Assembly (NCBI RefSeq): GCF_028769735.1
Contig: NC_088200.1
Coordinates: 72,268,046 to 72,332,045, forward strand
DNA length: 64,000 bases
Source of the DNA: Zonotrichia leucophrys gambelii
Lineage: Eukaryota; Chordata; Aves; Passeriformes; Passerellidae
Reading direction: 5' to 3'
A model generated the notes under the pieces. The model did not search any database. It was not told the DNA's origin and worked only from the letters and a program-made list of their open reading frames with translations. Shown here piece after piece: positions 34,200-46,608 of this stretch. Positions within the stretch are counted from its first letter, which is position 1; each line of letters opens with the position of its first letter. Made by a program: the position numbers and the translations under genes.

Positions 34200-37100
34200 T
34201 GTCTTTATGGTGAAGTCTCGTTGACACGTGATATCACTGCATGACTTACATCCAAGAAGCACGTTAACTTTGAAGTTGCCAATGTGCATTGTGCTCCTGG
34301 TGGGAGGAGTTCTGGGTCACTGGGGATTGTGCTGATGACTTTGTTGAGTGAGTCTGTCTGACATTCTCCGATGATTGTCCTGTTTGTTCTTGTGTCATCA
34401 CCATCACTTGTGTCGACACACAATGACAATGTTGCCCACTCTTTTTGGCATTTCCTGGACACAGCAGAGGTTTTCCATCCACATCTGTCTGAGAATAAAA
34501 TTAATTCGCAAAATGTCTTCGTCTTCTGCATCTTGGACAGAGTGGCCTTTCTGTCTTTGGTACTTGTGCTTGTGCTTGTGGGCAATTCTTCTTCATGTGT
34601 CCAAGTGCTCTGCACCTGTAGAATTGTCCTCCAAATGAATTGTTTTTCTTTTCAATGCTTGCTAAAACTTTGTCAGTCTTGCTGATCTTCTCATTATGCA
34701 TTTCAAGCATTCTTTCCATTCTTTCTCCCAGTTGTCCTTCCAGTTGTTCTTCCAACTCTCCTCGCAATTCTTACTTCACGATTTATGCGACGTGCTGAAG
34801 TGTTCCCACTTGCTGCATGCATCCACCATTTCTGACAAAGAAGGTCGACCGGGCATTCCACTGATGACCTGTTGGCAATCCGGATTGGCATTGGATTAGG
34901 CAAGACTTTTGATGAGATGTTGTTTCACCTTGTCATCAGTCACTTGTCAATCCACAAGTCTTGGATTCCACAGCTTGGATCGCCACAGCTTGTGTGAGTT
35001 GATCTGTGAATGAGAAAAAGGCTTCAGTGGGACATTGTCTGACATTTGTGAAGAGGGTATCTTGTGCTCCTGCTGGAGCGATCTACAGGATTGCTCTTCG
35101 TGCTGCTTCCTTGATGTCATTCAGCACCCGTCTTGCAAGCCTTGCTTCTTGTTGTGCTGGATTGTCGTCTGGAGGATCACCTGCTAACTGTGCCACTGAG
35201 AGGTTTGCGTTTAGTCAGCCTTCATATCTGAGCCTCAGTTCTGTGAGAGATCTTCTCCATCTCGCACCCCACATGAGATTCTGTGTGTCGGTGAGAATCA
35301 TTGACACAAGGCATCTGATGTTGTAAGATGTTAAATCATACATGTTGAAAGTTCCCTTCAGAAACTGCTTAAAATACTGTGAATTCAGTCAATTGTCTCT
35401 GATAGCTTTAGCTAATTCTTTGACCATCTCATGATCCAGTTTTTCCCACCCTGGATTCTGACCCTGTGCATCATATGTCACTAGCATTGTGATGTCTCCT
35501 GAACCTTGCAAAAAGTCCTTTTCTTTTCCTAATTATTTTGTGATATCCAATCCGTTGTTTCAACTGTCTGTTCTTCAGGAACCTGCATCTCCATGGATAC
35601 CTGCACGTACTGTGGAGTTGTAGAAGTCATTGGTGATTTTGGAATGCACATTCCTCATTTTGTTGAAGTTTTCGGCCTTGCTCCTAAATTTGAACAGGAA
35701 TTTGGAATTCTCGTGCTGGTTTTCCCGTGGCCATGCTTAAATACTGTAGAAGGTTTCCTTGGCACAGTGATTGTTGGCTTCTGGCCCGAGGAACTGACTG
35801 GTGTTGCTGCTGGAAACATCCATGCTGGAACACCCTCTGAGGCAGTAATGCGTACTGTATCATCCTGTTGTTGTGCCTCATCAGAAGTGTCTTGAGCTTC
35901 ATGAGATTCAGAAGCTGATGAAAACTCCATTTGCTGTGTTGTAGTTGTTTTCTTTGACTTAGATTTCTTTCTGTATATAGTTGGAAAAAAATGTTGCAAT
36001 GTTGCAATCCCGCCACCAGATAGCGCTGTGGCCTGGCCAACCAGGTATGGCATGTCCTGCAATGTGGTGATGCCACCACAAGGTGGCGCTGTCGCCCGCC
36101 TAGGTGACAGTGATGGCGGCGCGACCACAATTGGCTCCTGCTCGGCTGACTGCAGCATTCGCGATTTTGATTGAGACCAAGACTGTACAATTTTTGACTG
36201 AGCTAGAAGTTGAGACTGGATCTCTGTGTGTCTCCCCGGGACTGGAGAGGTTGGGATCGAAGGTACTGGGACCGGAGGGACCAGAATCAGAGACGGGGTG
36301 GAGCCCCGGGATGCGACCGAGCCCCAAGCATTGACCCTTCCCTGCCTGTGTCATCACAGGGGAACGGACCTGCCTCTGACCACGCTCAGCCTGCGTCTTC
36401 CACACACGTATGATCTCAGGAATGCCTCCTTCCTCCTCTAAACTGACGTCACTGTCTCTCTCCTGTTTCACCTCAGATGTTCTCCCCTAGCTTGATCCGT
36501 TTATGAATCCCCCTCCTCCTCCTCTGACACTGTATCCGCCACCGATGCACGCAATTCCCGTTCGGCTCGTGCCCACGCTGTGATTTGAGCAGATCTCCGC
36601 CTCCCGACTTCCGGGCATGGCGTCATCACTGCGCGCCTGCTGCGTCTCCCTATGGGTGCTGGCTGGGACTCTGCAGCTGTCCCTTCGGGCTTGTCCCCGC
36701 CTGACGCTATTGCTGCGGTCTGAGAGCTTTGCCCAGGTGGCTGCATTTCGTGCGCCACACTTGTCTTGCGATTTCTGCCCCTCACTCGCATTTTTGCACG
36801 ACGCCGCTTGAAACTGCTGCCGCCACCAGCACCGCGCCTGCGCAAACCGCACTCCCAAGTCTTCCACAGCCTCCACCACCTCCTTGCTCACTGGCCCCGC
36901 CGCCTTCTGAGGCTGCCATCACTGGCCGCTCACCACCACCTTACTGCGCTAGCCACAACAGAGTTTTTCACCCTTCCCCTCTGGTCCCACTTCAGCCCCC
37001 CTTCCCGACTCTGCTGTTTTCCCTCCCCTATGACCCTCTGGCTTCTGCGATTTGGGAGGATGCATCTTGATAATGGCACAGTCCAATTCTTCGAATTCAC

Positions 37101-37200
37101 TTGGGGAAATTTCAACCCTGAGCTCTTCCAGGAGTGAGAGGGTGCCTGAATCTGGGCAAATATCTGGGGTTTTCAGGGTCATTTTGGGGATCCCATGGGC
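34200..37200 (-). pseudogene. class II ERV gag remnant
   Basis: Minus-strand pieces in gag order: matrix-like Glu-rich N-terminus (about 37182-36950), Pro/Ser/Gln-rich middle (36471-35655), capsid-like region (35500-34900), and nucleocapsid (34767-34501). Of the two zinc knuckles, the first lacks a cysteine and the second keeps CPRC and a His but meets a stop before its last Cys. Many stops and shifts; dead. Confidence 0.7.
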
Positions 37201-37938
37201 CTTCGGGATGATGAGAGAATCAGAGGTGATGAAGTTCCCTCCTGCTTCCCTTCTATGGGAGCTATTTCTCTTTCTCCTGGGACAGTTGGAACAAGAGCCG
37301 CCGTCTTCTTCTGGCTTTGCTCCCCTCCCTCTGCTCCTGTGGGAGTTTCACAACCTCCTATTTGGCATTTTTCCCAGATTTTGTTGAGGTTGCTTCCAGC
37401 ATCACCTGTGCAGATGGTAAAAGTTTCATGGCCATTTCATCTTTTCTTGTGGCTGAATGATAAAGTGCGTCTGTTGATTTCCTGCAAAAATCCCACTTCA
37501 AACAACAGACATGTCTCTGAGTATGAGTATGAGTAATTATAGTGTACTCATAGGAAAAAAAAAGATCTCTAAGTTCTTATTCTGAAATTTCCATTGGGTG
37601 TGCCTCTGCCACACCTTATAAGGCTGATAAAATCCTTAACTGTTCCTGGGGGCATGTTCCCCCCACGTTCTTAATTTTGACCTTCTTACCAAATCTGAGT
37701 CATCAGGTCAGTCCGAAGGTCCTGGTCACTGGCCAGCAGCTCACAGGGGAGAGGATCCAGGGCACCTTCTGGGTCCACTCTGGACTGGTCTGGTACGAGT
37801 CTCTTCGGCAGAAGCTCTCTGGATGGTCTTGAGAGCACGATGGTCTTGAGAGTGGCTGCAGCTTCTCAGGCTTTTTTGGCTGCTTCCCAAGAGGCTTATC
37901 AGTGCCCTCTTGGAATGTGCCCAGCCAGGGATGCCAAA
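37201..37938 (-). other. untranslated leader of the minus-strand provirus
   Basis: Lies between gag and the 5' LTR. Next to the LTR the minus strand reads TTTGGCATCCCTGGCTGG, in the PBS position, though I cannot assign a tRNA. No ORF. Confidence 0.45.
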
Positions 37939-38528
37939 TGTCGTGTTGCTGTTGATAATCGCTGCCCCAAGATGTGCAGGATGTCTCAGCTTTGGCCCGC
38001 GCAACTGAAGAACGAGTCTGAACTCTTCACTTTTCAAGTTTTGAGGTTGTTTATTAATTCTTATCTATAAAATTTTCTTTTTGCACAGCCACAAGCACTC
38101 TGACCACCCCCAGGGCGGTGCTGTCTTTTTATACTACAAACTACGTATAACTTATTTACACTTAATTCCCAATACCTATCACCTATGTTAGAGAGTGCAC
38201 TTCTACTCTAGACCAATCCCAAAGTGCCAACATCACTGCAGAAAATGGAGAACAAGAAGAAGAAAGGCTAGACACACCCAAGTTCCTCCATCTTGTCCCT
38301 ACAACCCCCATACCAAAAATCCTAAAATCTACATTTTCACCCTGTGGTAATTTTATTATTATTACACTATTCAAACCTGTGTGACTATCATGTCCTCATA
38401 CAAAGTTATTAACTTGTTCCAAGGGTCAAAATCAAATCCCCATGTGTTCTGGGCAGCATGGCAAGGTCTCTGAGCCCCCAGCAGGGTCTTCGGCAACTCT
38501 GGACACCCGGAGGGATGTACTGAGTCCA
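37939..38528 (-). mobile_element. 5' LTR, family C (copy 1), minus orientation
   Basis: On the minus strand it starts TGGACTC and ends ACGACA, about 590 bp. It carries TATAAAAAG (complement near 38130) and AATAAAC (complement near 38050). Related copies are solo LTRs at 43046-43671 and 54135-54758. Its position upstream of gag makes it the 5' LTR of the minus-strand provirus. No matching 3' LTR survives. Confidence 0.75.
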
Positions 38529-39190
38529 CTCCTTTCTTTGGCCTTCATTGTCTGTGTCTCGCCCCTGCAAGGCCAAAAGCCTTTAGCCGCCCTCCTTACC
38601 TCCCACGGAAGGGGAGAGTGTCTCCTATCATCTGCTGTGCTGGAGTGATCCGGGGTGTCTGAGTTGGATACACAGAGCAGCATAGTGATTGCTTGGTGCC
38701 CAATGTGGGGCCTGAGGCCAGCACTGGACCCCACAGGTGAGACTGGACATTTCCCTGGATTTACTCAGCGGAGTGCCCTCGAAAGTTTCTTGGATGTCAG
38801 TGCAGCATACCCTCTTTGAGAGGGTGGTGCTCCTGGGGGAAGGCAACAGTAGCTCCTGAAGGCACCACAAGAGTCATTCCCCAGTGGAAGCCATCGTCCT
38901 TGGACCTCTTCCTTTCTCATTCACTGGACAGGAAGAAATCCTCTTTCTATTCCCCTTTTGTGGGGTGAGGCTTTTTTGTTCTTTCTTTTCCTGCCATTTT
39001 ATATGTCCCTTTTACTAACCGAATCTGTCCTTGAGACCTCTCTCTCCTTTTCCCTGCCCTTGAGGCAGAAACCTTTTGCTGCACATCTTTCCTCCTTTTT
39101 CTGCAGGGAACCAGTGGTGGGGGTTTTGTTTCCTTTCATCTTTTCCTGAGGTGGACGGCTGGTTGAGCTGCTCAACTTTCCATCTCAGCC
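38529..39190 (+). promoter_or_regulatory. U5 remnant, tRNA-Lys-type PBS and leader of plus-strand provirus
   Basis: At 38694-38711 the sequence TGGTGCCCAATGTGGGGC matches the tRNA-Lys(1,2) primer-binding site at 16 of 18 positions. A splice-donor-like CAGGTGAG follows at about 38730. Only about 165 bp lie between LTR copy C1 and this PBS, so most of the 5' LTR is missing. The gag start follows at 39191. Confidence 0.65.
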
Positions 39191-41459
39191 ATGGATGCCC
39201 GGCTGTCAGCAGCTCAAAAGGGAGTTTTTAACCAAGTTGAAGGAATCCTTGTGGGGTGGGGGAGGGCAGGGAATCATTATTCTAAAAAGGAAATTAAACA
39301 GCTCGTCAGGTGGCTGTTTTCTCACGTCCCTGAAGAGTCCCCTGAACAAATTTATGATCTACAATTTTGGGATACAGTCGAGAAAACATAAACAGAATTA
39401 GGCAAATCCGGGGACTTGTTCTTATCTAAATTTGCATTTTGGAATCTGCATATTTAAACAGTTTTAAAATCAACAGTCCAGATGAGAAAACAGCCATCCT
39501 CAGACAGCCTGTTTCTTAGTTGTCCCAGTTCTCCTTGTCCTAGCCCTTTCCCCTTGCCCGCTCCCCCCCAAGCTGGGATATTGAGAGGAGCATCCCACTG
39601 CTCAGCACAGGGTTGCTATTGTCTCCCCAGCTCTCCTCAAGCCTCTAAAACTCCTTGCCTGAGTCCGGGCCCAACTCCTTCGGATCTTTTCTTTTCCCCT
39701 ATTCACCCAGTTCATAAAACCCCATCCCAAAAACCCTCAGTTAAATTTGATCTCCCTACTCTGACTCCACACAAAATGGCTCCTGTGGAGCCCAAAATGG
39801 TGGAAGCCACATGGCTTTCCCCCCCATTTGCGCTTCTACTTCCCACAATCTCTTTTGATCATCTGCCAACCCCTTCCTGTCTCCAGACCCATCCCAAGAA
39901 CCCTCCTCTGACCATGTTCCTCCCCCTCCTTCAGCTCCTCCTGTCTCCTCCCAAGACCTACCTCCTGATCATGTGAGGAAGTGAAGGGAGACGACCACAT
40001 CCTGACTGATCAGCATTGAACTCCGATTTATTGATCCAGCTTACACACTTTTATAGTAATGTTAATTAAGCTCATACATATTGCAAAACCTGAGCTCATC
40101 ACTGGTTACAGATTACACACCAACCCCTCCTTTGCTGTCAATACCTGTGGTTTTCTTGTCGAGGCTAATACTTGTTTTTCTCATCCTGTTGTTGACTTGT
40201 TATTTACCATTCTCAAGGCCTCCATGTTTTCCACCATGCCTTTCTCATCACTTACTCAAGGGCGTGGTGTTTATTGTTGTTAAGGGAAAAGCCTGAGAAC
40301 TTGCTGCTTACAGCTGCCTTTTACTTTTTAACCAGCTGTATGTGATCATGGCCTCTCTATAAGCCATGTCTGATCAAAACTCTGCAACAATCATGCCCCT
40401 AGGTTGGGGACCTGCCCATTAAGTGTCCCCACCCAGTGTCCTAGCCTCCCTCCCTCTTCCTGACTTCCTGTTCCCATGCCCCACCTTCCGGTTCCCACAC
40501 TTCGGTATCCAGGGTGGGGAGGGGAGCCTGGGAACCAGAATCAGGGGCCCATTCCTACATTGTCAGCTGCCCCTGTCACTTACTACCCAGAGAGGGAAAG
40601 AAGGGTGCAGGCCCAGTGGTCCCCATTTCCCTACCACACCACAAAGAGCTTTGTAAGGCCCAAAAGGAGTTTTCTCAGGAAAGCAAAAATTTCCAAGGAC
40701 TGCTGAAGGCAACTCTATCAGACTCTGATGTCACCCTAGCAGAACTGAAGCAGTTGTTTTCCTGTTTGCTTTCACCCACAGAATCCTTCTGTGGGAAGCA
40801 TCATGGAAAAAATAATTATGGGGTATCCTCCCATCGTTTCGGGAGAGTCCTCACACAGCCTCAGATGCCAACAATAACACAATCTCCATCAATCATGTGT
40901 GTTGGCAAGGAGAATGGGCAGAGGGTGCTGAGCAAGCCCAAGCCATCCCCTGGGAGGTACTGATGGTGAGCACAAAGGCAGCACAAAAGGTTTTTCTCAC
41001 CTTGCAGCCCAAGGCCCCAGTTCATAGCTATGTTAAAATCACTCAATTACCACCCAAATACTTTTTAACATTTGTTGAGAGGCTCCACAGGGTAATTGAG
41101 CTGCAGATGTGGAGTCACGATGCCCAGCAGGAAATCCTCAAGGAAGTGGCATTGGCCAATGCAAATTCTAAGTGCAGAGCCTCCATCCTGAACCTGCCCA
41201 TGGATCCTTCTCCAACACTGCAAAATATGTTGGAAGTTTGTGCCAGGAAAGTCACTACTGCCCTGGAGGAGCAAGACATGAAGACTTGGCTGCCTCAGAG
41301 GGTTTTGCCAACACTGCCGACAACCCAGCATTGTCGCCTGCTCACCACTCATCTCACACCCCAAAACCTCCCAGAAAACCCATCAACACTAACAGGCCAT
41401 GCCACTTGAGTGGCAAGACTGGACACTGGATACCTGACTGTCCTTTAAAACATTTTTAG
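39191..41459 (+). pseudogene. class II ERV gag (plus strand), interrupted by a solo LTR
   Basis: Starts MDARLSAAQKG, a matrix start of class II avian ERVs, with a stop at 39389. A Pro-rich region (39482-39973) is split by a solo LTR (39974-40389). Capsid follows at about 40640-41280. The nucleocapsid end at about 41395-41456 reads as a zinc knuckle, but its second Cys is Ser (CHLSGKTGHW), so the knuckle is broken. Several frameshifts. The host provirus otherwise keeps gag-pro-pol-env order. Confidence 0.8.
39974..40389 (-). mobile_element. solo LTR, family E, in gag (TSD ATCATG)
   Basis: 416 bp starting TGAGGAAGTG and ending GCAACA on the plus strand. It is flanked by perfect 6-bp duplications ATCATG at 39968-39973 and 40390-40395. 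The minus strand carries TATAAAAG and AATAAA in order, so it lies antisense to the host provirus. A 6-bp TSD suits class II. Confidence 0.88.
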
Positions 41460-41930
41460 ACTTTAAAAAGGGGCAGAGACCTCCTAAGAAGGCTCCGTCA
41501 AAAAACTAGAAAAAGAGCACTGTCCCTCCCTGCACCGTGATATAAATGAGGTGGGCTCATTAACATCTTGGGGGGAGCAAAAGTAAAACAGTAATAAAAG
41601 ACAGCCTACATGCCCTAAGTAGAAAATTACCGGATAAGACAAAACAAACAGAGTTTTATTCTAACACCAGACCCATTTTAACCACCTTTTCCAATTACAA
41701 ACCTTTCAGATTGCAACTGACGGAGCCGCTTCATCTACGGAATTCAGACTGCCATTTCGTATCAGTGTGCAAGGAGTCATCAGGTGCTGGGGAATGGATT
41801 CATTGTAAGTATGTCATCATCAGGGTCATTAAATACACACCATAAGAAATTAACATTGTTCCGGGCCTCTTGTCATCGGACCCAGGACAATTTCTGCTCA
41901 GGCTGTAGTATGTCCGCCCACCCACTTACC
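41460..41930 (+). pseudogene. decayed gag-pro junction of plus-strand provirus
   Basis: Short broken frames between the nucleocapsid and protease. About 41700-41810 translates to a segment in the position where class II elements carry dUTPase, but the match is weak. Interrupted by the LTR at 41931. Confidence 0.4.
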
Positions 41931-42316
41931 TGTGACCATGTTCACAGGCGTCTTAGGATGAGAGAAGAGACAAGGATCTGACTCCATGTTTCAGAAGGCT
42001 TGATATATTATTTTATTATATATGTTATATTAAAACTATACTGAAAGAATAGAAGAAAGGATTTCATTAGAAGGCTAGCTAAGAATAGAAAAAGAAGGAA
42101 TGAATAACAAAGGCTTGTGGCTCAGACTCTCTGTTCGAGCTGGCTCACTGTGATTGGCCATTAATTAGAAACAACCAACATGGGCCAATCAAAGATCCAC
42201 CTGTTGCATTCCACAGCAGCAGATAACCATTGTTTACATTTTGTTCCTGAGGCCTCTCATCTTCTCAGAAGGAAAAATCCTAAGGAAAGGATTTTCACAA
42301 AAAGATGTCTGTGACA
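41931..42316 (-). mobile_element. solo LTR, family F (passerine type), in pro
   Basis: 386 bp; the minus strand starts TGTCACAGACATC and ends GGTCACA. It contains CAATCACAG-type boxes and an AATAAAATAATATATC-like AT-rich end. I recall this type as frequent in songbird genomes. No clean TSD is visible (ttacc versus gttcc), so the flanks have decayed. Antisense to the host provirus. Confidence 0.8.
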
Positions 42317-42665
42317 CGTTCCAAAAGATCAAGTAATAGCACAAGCCATACCAGTGCCCGAGATGTCTTGGGACAAGGAACAAACCGATGTGCTTGGACA
42401 AGACACCTATCCCACAGTCTCATGGGCTCAGGTGCCTGGAAAGGAAAAGCCCCATATTGTATGTGGAATGCAGAAAGGTGGGGAACACAAATTCTTAAAC
42501 AGACTTTTTGACACGGGAGCAGACGTGTTGATCATACCCTCTTGGGAATGGTTGACACATTGGGAGCTGCAAAACAGGGCTGGTCGATTGCAAGGTATAG
42601 GGGGCATTCAATTAGCAAATCAATCAAAGCGCATCGTTCAAATTGAGGGACCAGATGGACATTGA
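42317..42665 (+). pseudogene. ERV protease (plus-strand provirus)
   Basis: One frame carries the aspartic protease site FDTGAD at about 42506-42525, then LIIPSW and a flap-like GIGG near 42595. It precedes RT, as expected. No G-patch is seen. The frame ends at 42663-42665. Confidence 0.75.
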
Positions 42666-42769
42666 CCAGAATTGACTTACCCAAGACCCTCCAAGGTTTT
42701 TTGATGGCGGCCACTGAAAAGTGCTCTACCCAGAAACTGAACTGGAAAACTGATATCCCAGTATGGGTA

Positions 42770-44580
42770 GAACAGTGGCCAATAAATAAACAATAATTGA
42801 CGATGATTGAGGAGCTCGTGGAAGAGCAACTGTGGAAAGAAAACATCACGGAAACCACATCCCTGTGGAATTCCCCTGTCTTTGTGAACAAAAAACCAAA
42901 GAAAGACAAGTGGTGGTTCCTCCACGACCTCTGACAAATTAACAACGTAATCGAAGACATGGGCTCTCTCCAGCCTGGGATGCTGTCCCCCAAAATGCTC
43001 CCCCAAGATTGGAATTTGGTTGTTATGGATATCAAAAACTATTTCTGACTGCTCCAGCTGTTCGTCTCTGCACGGTCACACGTAGGATGGCCTTGGGACA
43101 GCCCGTGCTTCAAAGGACGAGTCTGGAGTCTTCAGTTTTCAGTCTTTTCTATTGTTTATTATTTCTTATCTACAAAATTTTCTGCCAGCTCAACAGAGGT
43201 CTGACCAGCAAGGCAGCCAAGGGCACTCTGACCTCCCACTGGGTGGTGGTCTATTTTTATACTAAAATCTACATACATTGTATTTATCTTTATTTCCCAA
43301 TACCTTTCACCCATATTAGCAAGTGCACCTGCACCAAGAACCACCCCCAAAGTGCCAACATCACCACAGAAAATGGATGACAAGAAGAAGAAAGAAGAAG
43401 GACAAGACACGCCCTGATCCCTCCATCTTGTCTGCATAACCCCCTGTACCAAAATCCTAAAATCTATATTTCCACCCTGTAAATATGGAAATGTTAATTC
43501 TTACACCACTCATCCCCAAGCGACTCTCTTATCCTCAAACAGGTGGCACATCCCTTGCAGGGTCAAAATCTAACCACCAGGCGCTTCTGGCAACATTCCA
43601 GGATTTTCGAGCTCCCCCAAGGGTTGTCTCAGTAACTCTGGACATCCGGAGTGATGCGCCGAGTTCCCACATATTTCTTCCAAATTTCCCTACACCTTGA
43701 TGATGCCCCATGGTTCGCCTTCTCGGTTTCCATCATCAACCGAGAAACCCCAAGGAAGAGGTACCACTGGAAAGTCCTCCCGCAAGGAATGAAAAACAGC
43801 CCCATGATTTGCCAGTGGCATGTCTCTTCCTTGCTGTCTCCTGTCTGTGCAGCCACAAAAGATGTCATCATTTTACACTATATGAATGACATCTTGGTGT
43901 GTGCTCTGAATGACAACCCACTTACGCATGTGCTTGACCTCACAATCAATGCATTGGTTGTTGCAGGGTTTGAGGAAAGGAAAGGCTTTTCAGGAAGAAA
44001 AAATTAAACAAATGCCACCCAGGAAGTATCTTGGCCTCGAAATTGGAAAGGGGACCATTGTTTTGCAAAAATTTGCCATCAAAAATAACATCAAGACCCT
44101 GGCAGATGTCCATTAATTGTGTGGGTCTTTAAACTGGGTAAGGCTGGGCATTCCCACCAATGACCTGGTCCCCCCTTTTCAATTTGTTGAAAGAGGGAGA
44201 GGATCTCAGTTCTCCCAGGACACTTACCAGGAGGCAAAGGCTGCACTAGACAAAGTCCAGGAGACCGTCTGTGCCAGACAAGCCCATTGTTACCAGCCAA
44301 GTCTGCCTTTCAAATTTATAATATTGGGGAAACAGCCACACCTCCATGGGGTGATTTTTCAATGAGATCCAAGACCCAAACAAAAGGACCAAGGCCAGAG
44401 GGACCCACTCTTGATCATAGAGTGGGTCTTCCTCAGCCATCACCGGTCCAAAAAATGACAAGGCCACAAGAGCTGGTGGCAGAATTGATCCACAGGGCAA
44501 GAACGTGGATCAGGGAGTTAGCAGGGTGCGACCTGGACTGCATCCACCTGCCACTTCAATTAGGATCGGCCCAGTAAACA
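42770..44580 (+). pseudogene. class II ERV reverse transcriptase, split by a solo LTR
   Basis: RT begins near 42795 (EELVEEQLWK, then LWNSPVF) and reaches LVVMDIKN at 43039. A solo LTR (43046-43671) then intervenes, and RT resumes at 43672 with LHLDDAPWFAFSV and LPQGMKNSP. The catalytic motif is altered: 43878-43892 reads HYMND instead of YMDD, so a catalytic Asp is lost. The thumb region with PRKYLGL follows. Stops occur throughout. Confidence 0.82.
43046..43671 (-). mobile_element. solo LTR, family C (copy 2), in RT (TSD TATTTC)
   Basis: 626 bp with perfect 6-bp flanking duplications TATTTC (43040-43045 and 43672-43677). Related to the LTR of the minus-strand provirus (37939-38528), with the same TATAAAAA and AATAAAC order on the minus strand. 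Inserted after the host provirus, antisense to it. Confidence 0.92.
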
Positions 44581-45045
44581 AAGGTAATGCTGGAACAACT
44601 GCTTCAAGAGAATGAAGCCCTGAAGTTTGCATTTGGCTGTTACACCAGCCACATTTCACTTCATCGGCCAGCCCACAAATTTTTCAATTTGGATGTTCAA
44701 TTCACTTTATCCTTAAAAAGCATTCAGAGTAGAAGACCTCTAAAGGCGCTGACAGTCTTTACTGATGCATCCGGAGCATCCCACAAGTCAGTAACGACTT
44801 GGAAGGATCCTCAAACTCAGTGGTAGGAGGCAGATGTTGTCGAGGTGGAAGGATCATATCAAGTAGCTGAGTTGGTCGCAGTCATCTGAGCCTTTGAGAG
44901 GTTCTCTGATCCATTTAATTTGGTTACTGATTCAGCTTACATAGCCAGTGTACAGGGAGGAGAATGTAATTCTGCAGGAGGTTTCCCACATTCCTCTTTT
45001 CATATTGCTTTCAAAATTAGTAACAGTCTCCCACTGAGAGCAACC
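44581..45045 (+). pseudogene. ERV RNase H remnant (plus-strand provirus)
   Basis: Contains VFTDASGASHKS, the first catalytic Asp region of retroviral RNase H, at about 44755-44790, then LVTDSAYIAS near 44920. Stops at 44823 and beyond. Confidence 0.7.
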
Positions 45046-46577
45046 CTTTTATGTGACGCGTGTCAGGTCACACACAGACCTGCCAGGTTTCATCGTGGAG
45101 GGCAATCATCAAGCTGATGCCCTCACTGCCCCAGTCCAGATGGCCCCACTCCCGGATGTATTCCAACAGGCCAAGATTAGCCATCAGCTCTTTCATCAGA
45201 ATGCACCTGGCCTGGTTTGGCAATTCCACTTAACCTGTGAACAGGCCAGAGCCACAGTGGCCACATGCCTATCTTGTCAGTCCCATCGACTGCCTACTTT
45301 AAGTTCGAGTACAAACCCCCACAGGGTACAGAGCTGCAAGGTGTGGCAGTGGCAGACAGATGTCACCTATGCGGCCTTTGCTGGGGTTTGGGGTGCCCCC
45401 AGCAGGCTGCAACAGGGTCTGGATAGCTCAATTCTGCTCAGCAGAGCTTGTCTGAGTTCCCAAGCAGTTCTTAGCACAGGCAACCTTAGCAGGCTTAAGT
45501 GATATTAGCTCTTTAGTGATTATCAGCTCATTGTGATTTCAGCTGTCAGCTTGCTAGGTGCCACAAGCTGGCAGATGCAGGGAGAAAGAGGAGAAGGCTG
45601 TGTGAGGTTCCACAGCAATGTCTTGATGGAATCTTCTGTGAAGGTTCCCAGTGACAGCTCTTCTGCCTGAGCTGGGCAAAACCAGCTCTTTATCTAGGGT
45701 TCAGGGGTTTTGGAAATTGTCCAATAGCAAGGGTTAAAAAAAAGTTACCTATAGTCTTACAGATAGATAAGCAAGGGGTCCAAAGGAAGAAGAGAGGGGC
45801 TTCTAAGGTTCCAGTCACTATGACTCAACATTTCCTGTCTTAGGCTTCTGAACGCCAGGGAAGTTTGGCAGGCTCTGTAGCTCTGTTGCTACAGTCACCC
45901 ACATTCCCACATTTGGCAGAGCCAAATATGTCCATGTCTCAGTGGACACCTTCCCTGGTTCAGTCTATGCCTCAGCCCACGCAGAGGAGAGGGCTTTGGA
46001 CACAAAAAAACACCTCGTACAAACCTTCTCTGTGTTGGGCGTCCCCAGGATCATCAAAACAGATAATGGGCCTGCGTACAAGTCCTGGGAGTTCCGAAGC
46101 TTCCTGCAACAATAGGGAATAGACCATAAAACTGGCATCCCCTATTCCCCACTGGGTCAAGTCATGGTTGAGAGGACCCATCAGAGTCTCAAAAGGACTC
46201 TACAACAACAACAAGAGACCATGAAGGTGGAGTCCCCTCAGGTCTGGCTCTCCAAAGCCTTATTCACGTTGAATTTTTTAAACTGCACATTTTAAGAATT
46301 TAAACCCACCCATCACGCAGCACTTCAAACAACATTTGCAGTCGCAGCTGAAAGCCAAGCCTCCAGCCTTAATGAAAGATCCAAAGACTTGGAAGACTGA
46401 GGGGCCTTACGACCTCACCACCTGGGGGAAGAGATATACTTGTGTGTCCCCGCCCCTCAGGGCTGAGGTGGATCCCCTCCAGTGGGTCAAACCCTATATT
46501 CGTAAGGTACAAAAAGAAAATAAAGTTGTGGCACAAGTGAAAGGGGCTTGTTGGAGGAGAAGGAGGTGCAAAACTTG
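45046..46577 (+). pseudogene. ERV integrase, split by a solo LTR
   Basis: The zinc-binding domain (HQLFHQN with a CLSC end near 45270) is followed by WQTDVTY, containing the first catalytic Asp, at 45350-45370. The LTR at 45368-45893 cuts the core there. After it come VSVDTF, IKTDNGPAYKS (second Asp) and [13 protein letters not shown] with the catalytic Glu (to about 46180). A C-terminal domain with WGKRYTCVS runs to 46577. The two halves of the active site are 0.5 kb apart, plus further stops. Confidence 0.83.
45368..45893 (-). mobile_element. solo LTR, family G, in integrase (TSD GTCACC)
   Basis: 526 bp flanked by perfect 6-bp duplications GTCACC (45362-45367 and 45894-45899). The minus strand starts TGTAGC; the other end is CATA rather than CA. 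A minus-strand GATAAAGAGC may be the TATA box, so minus orientation is preferred but less certain than for the other solo LTRs. Confidence 0.8.
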
Positions 46578-46608
46578 ATCCCTTTAAATTGTAGCAGAAC
46601 CCATTTCT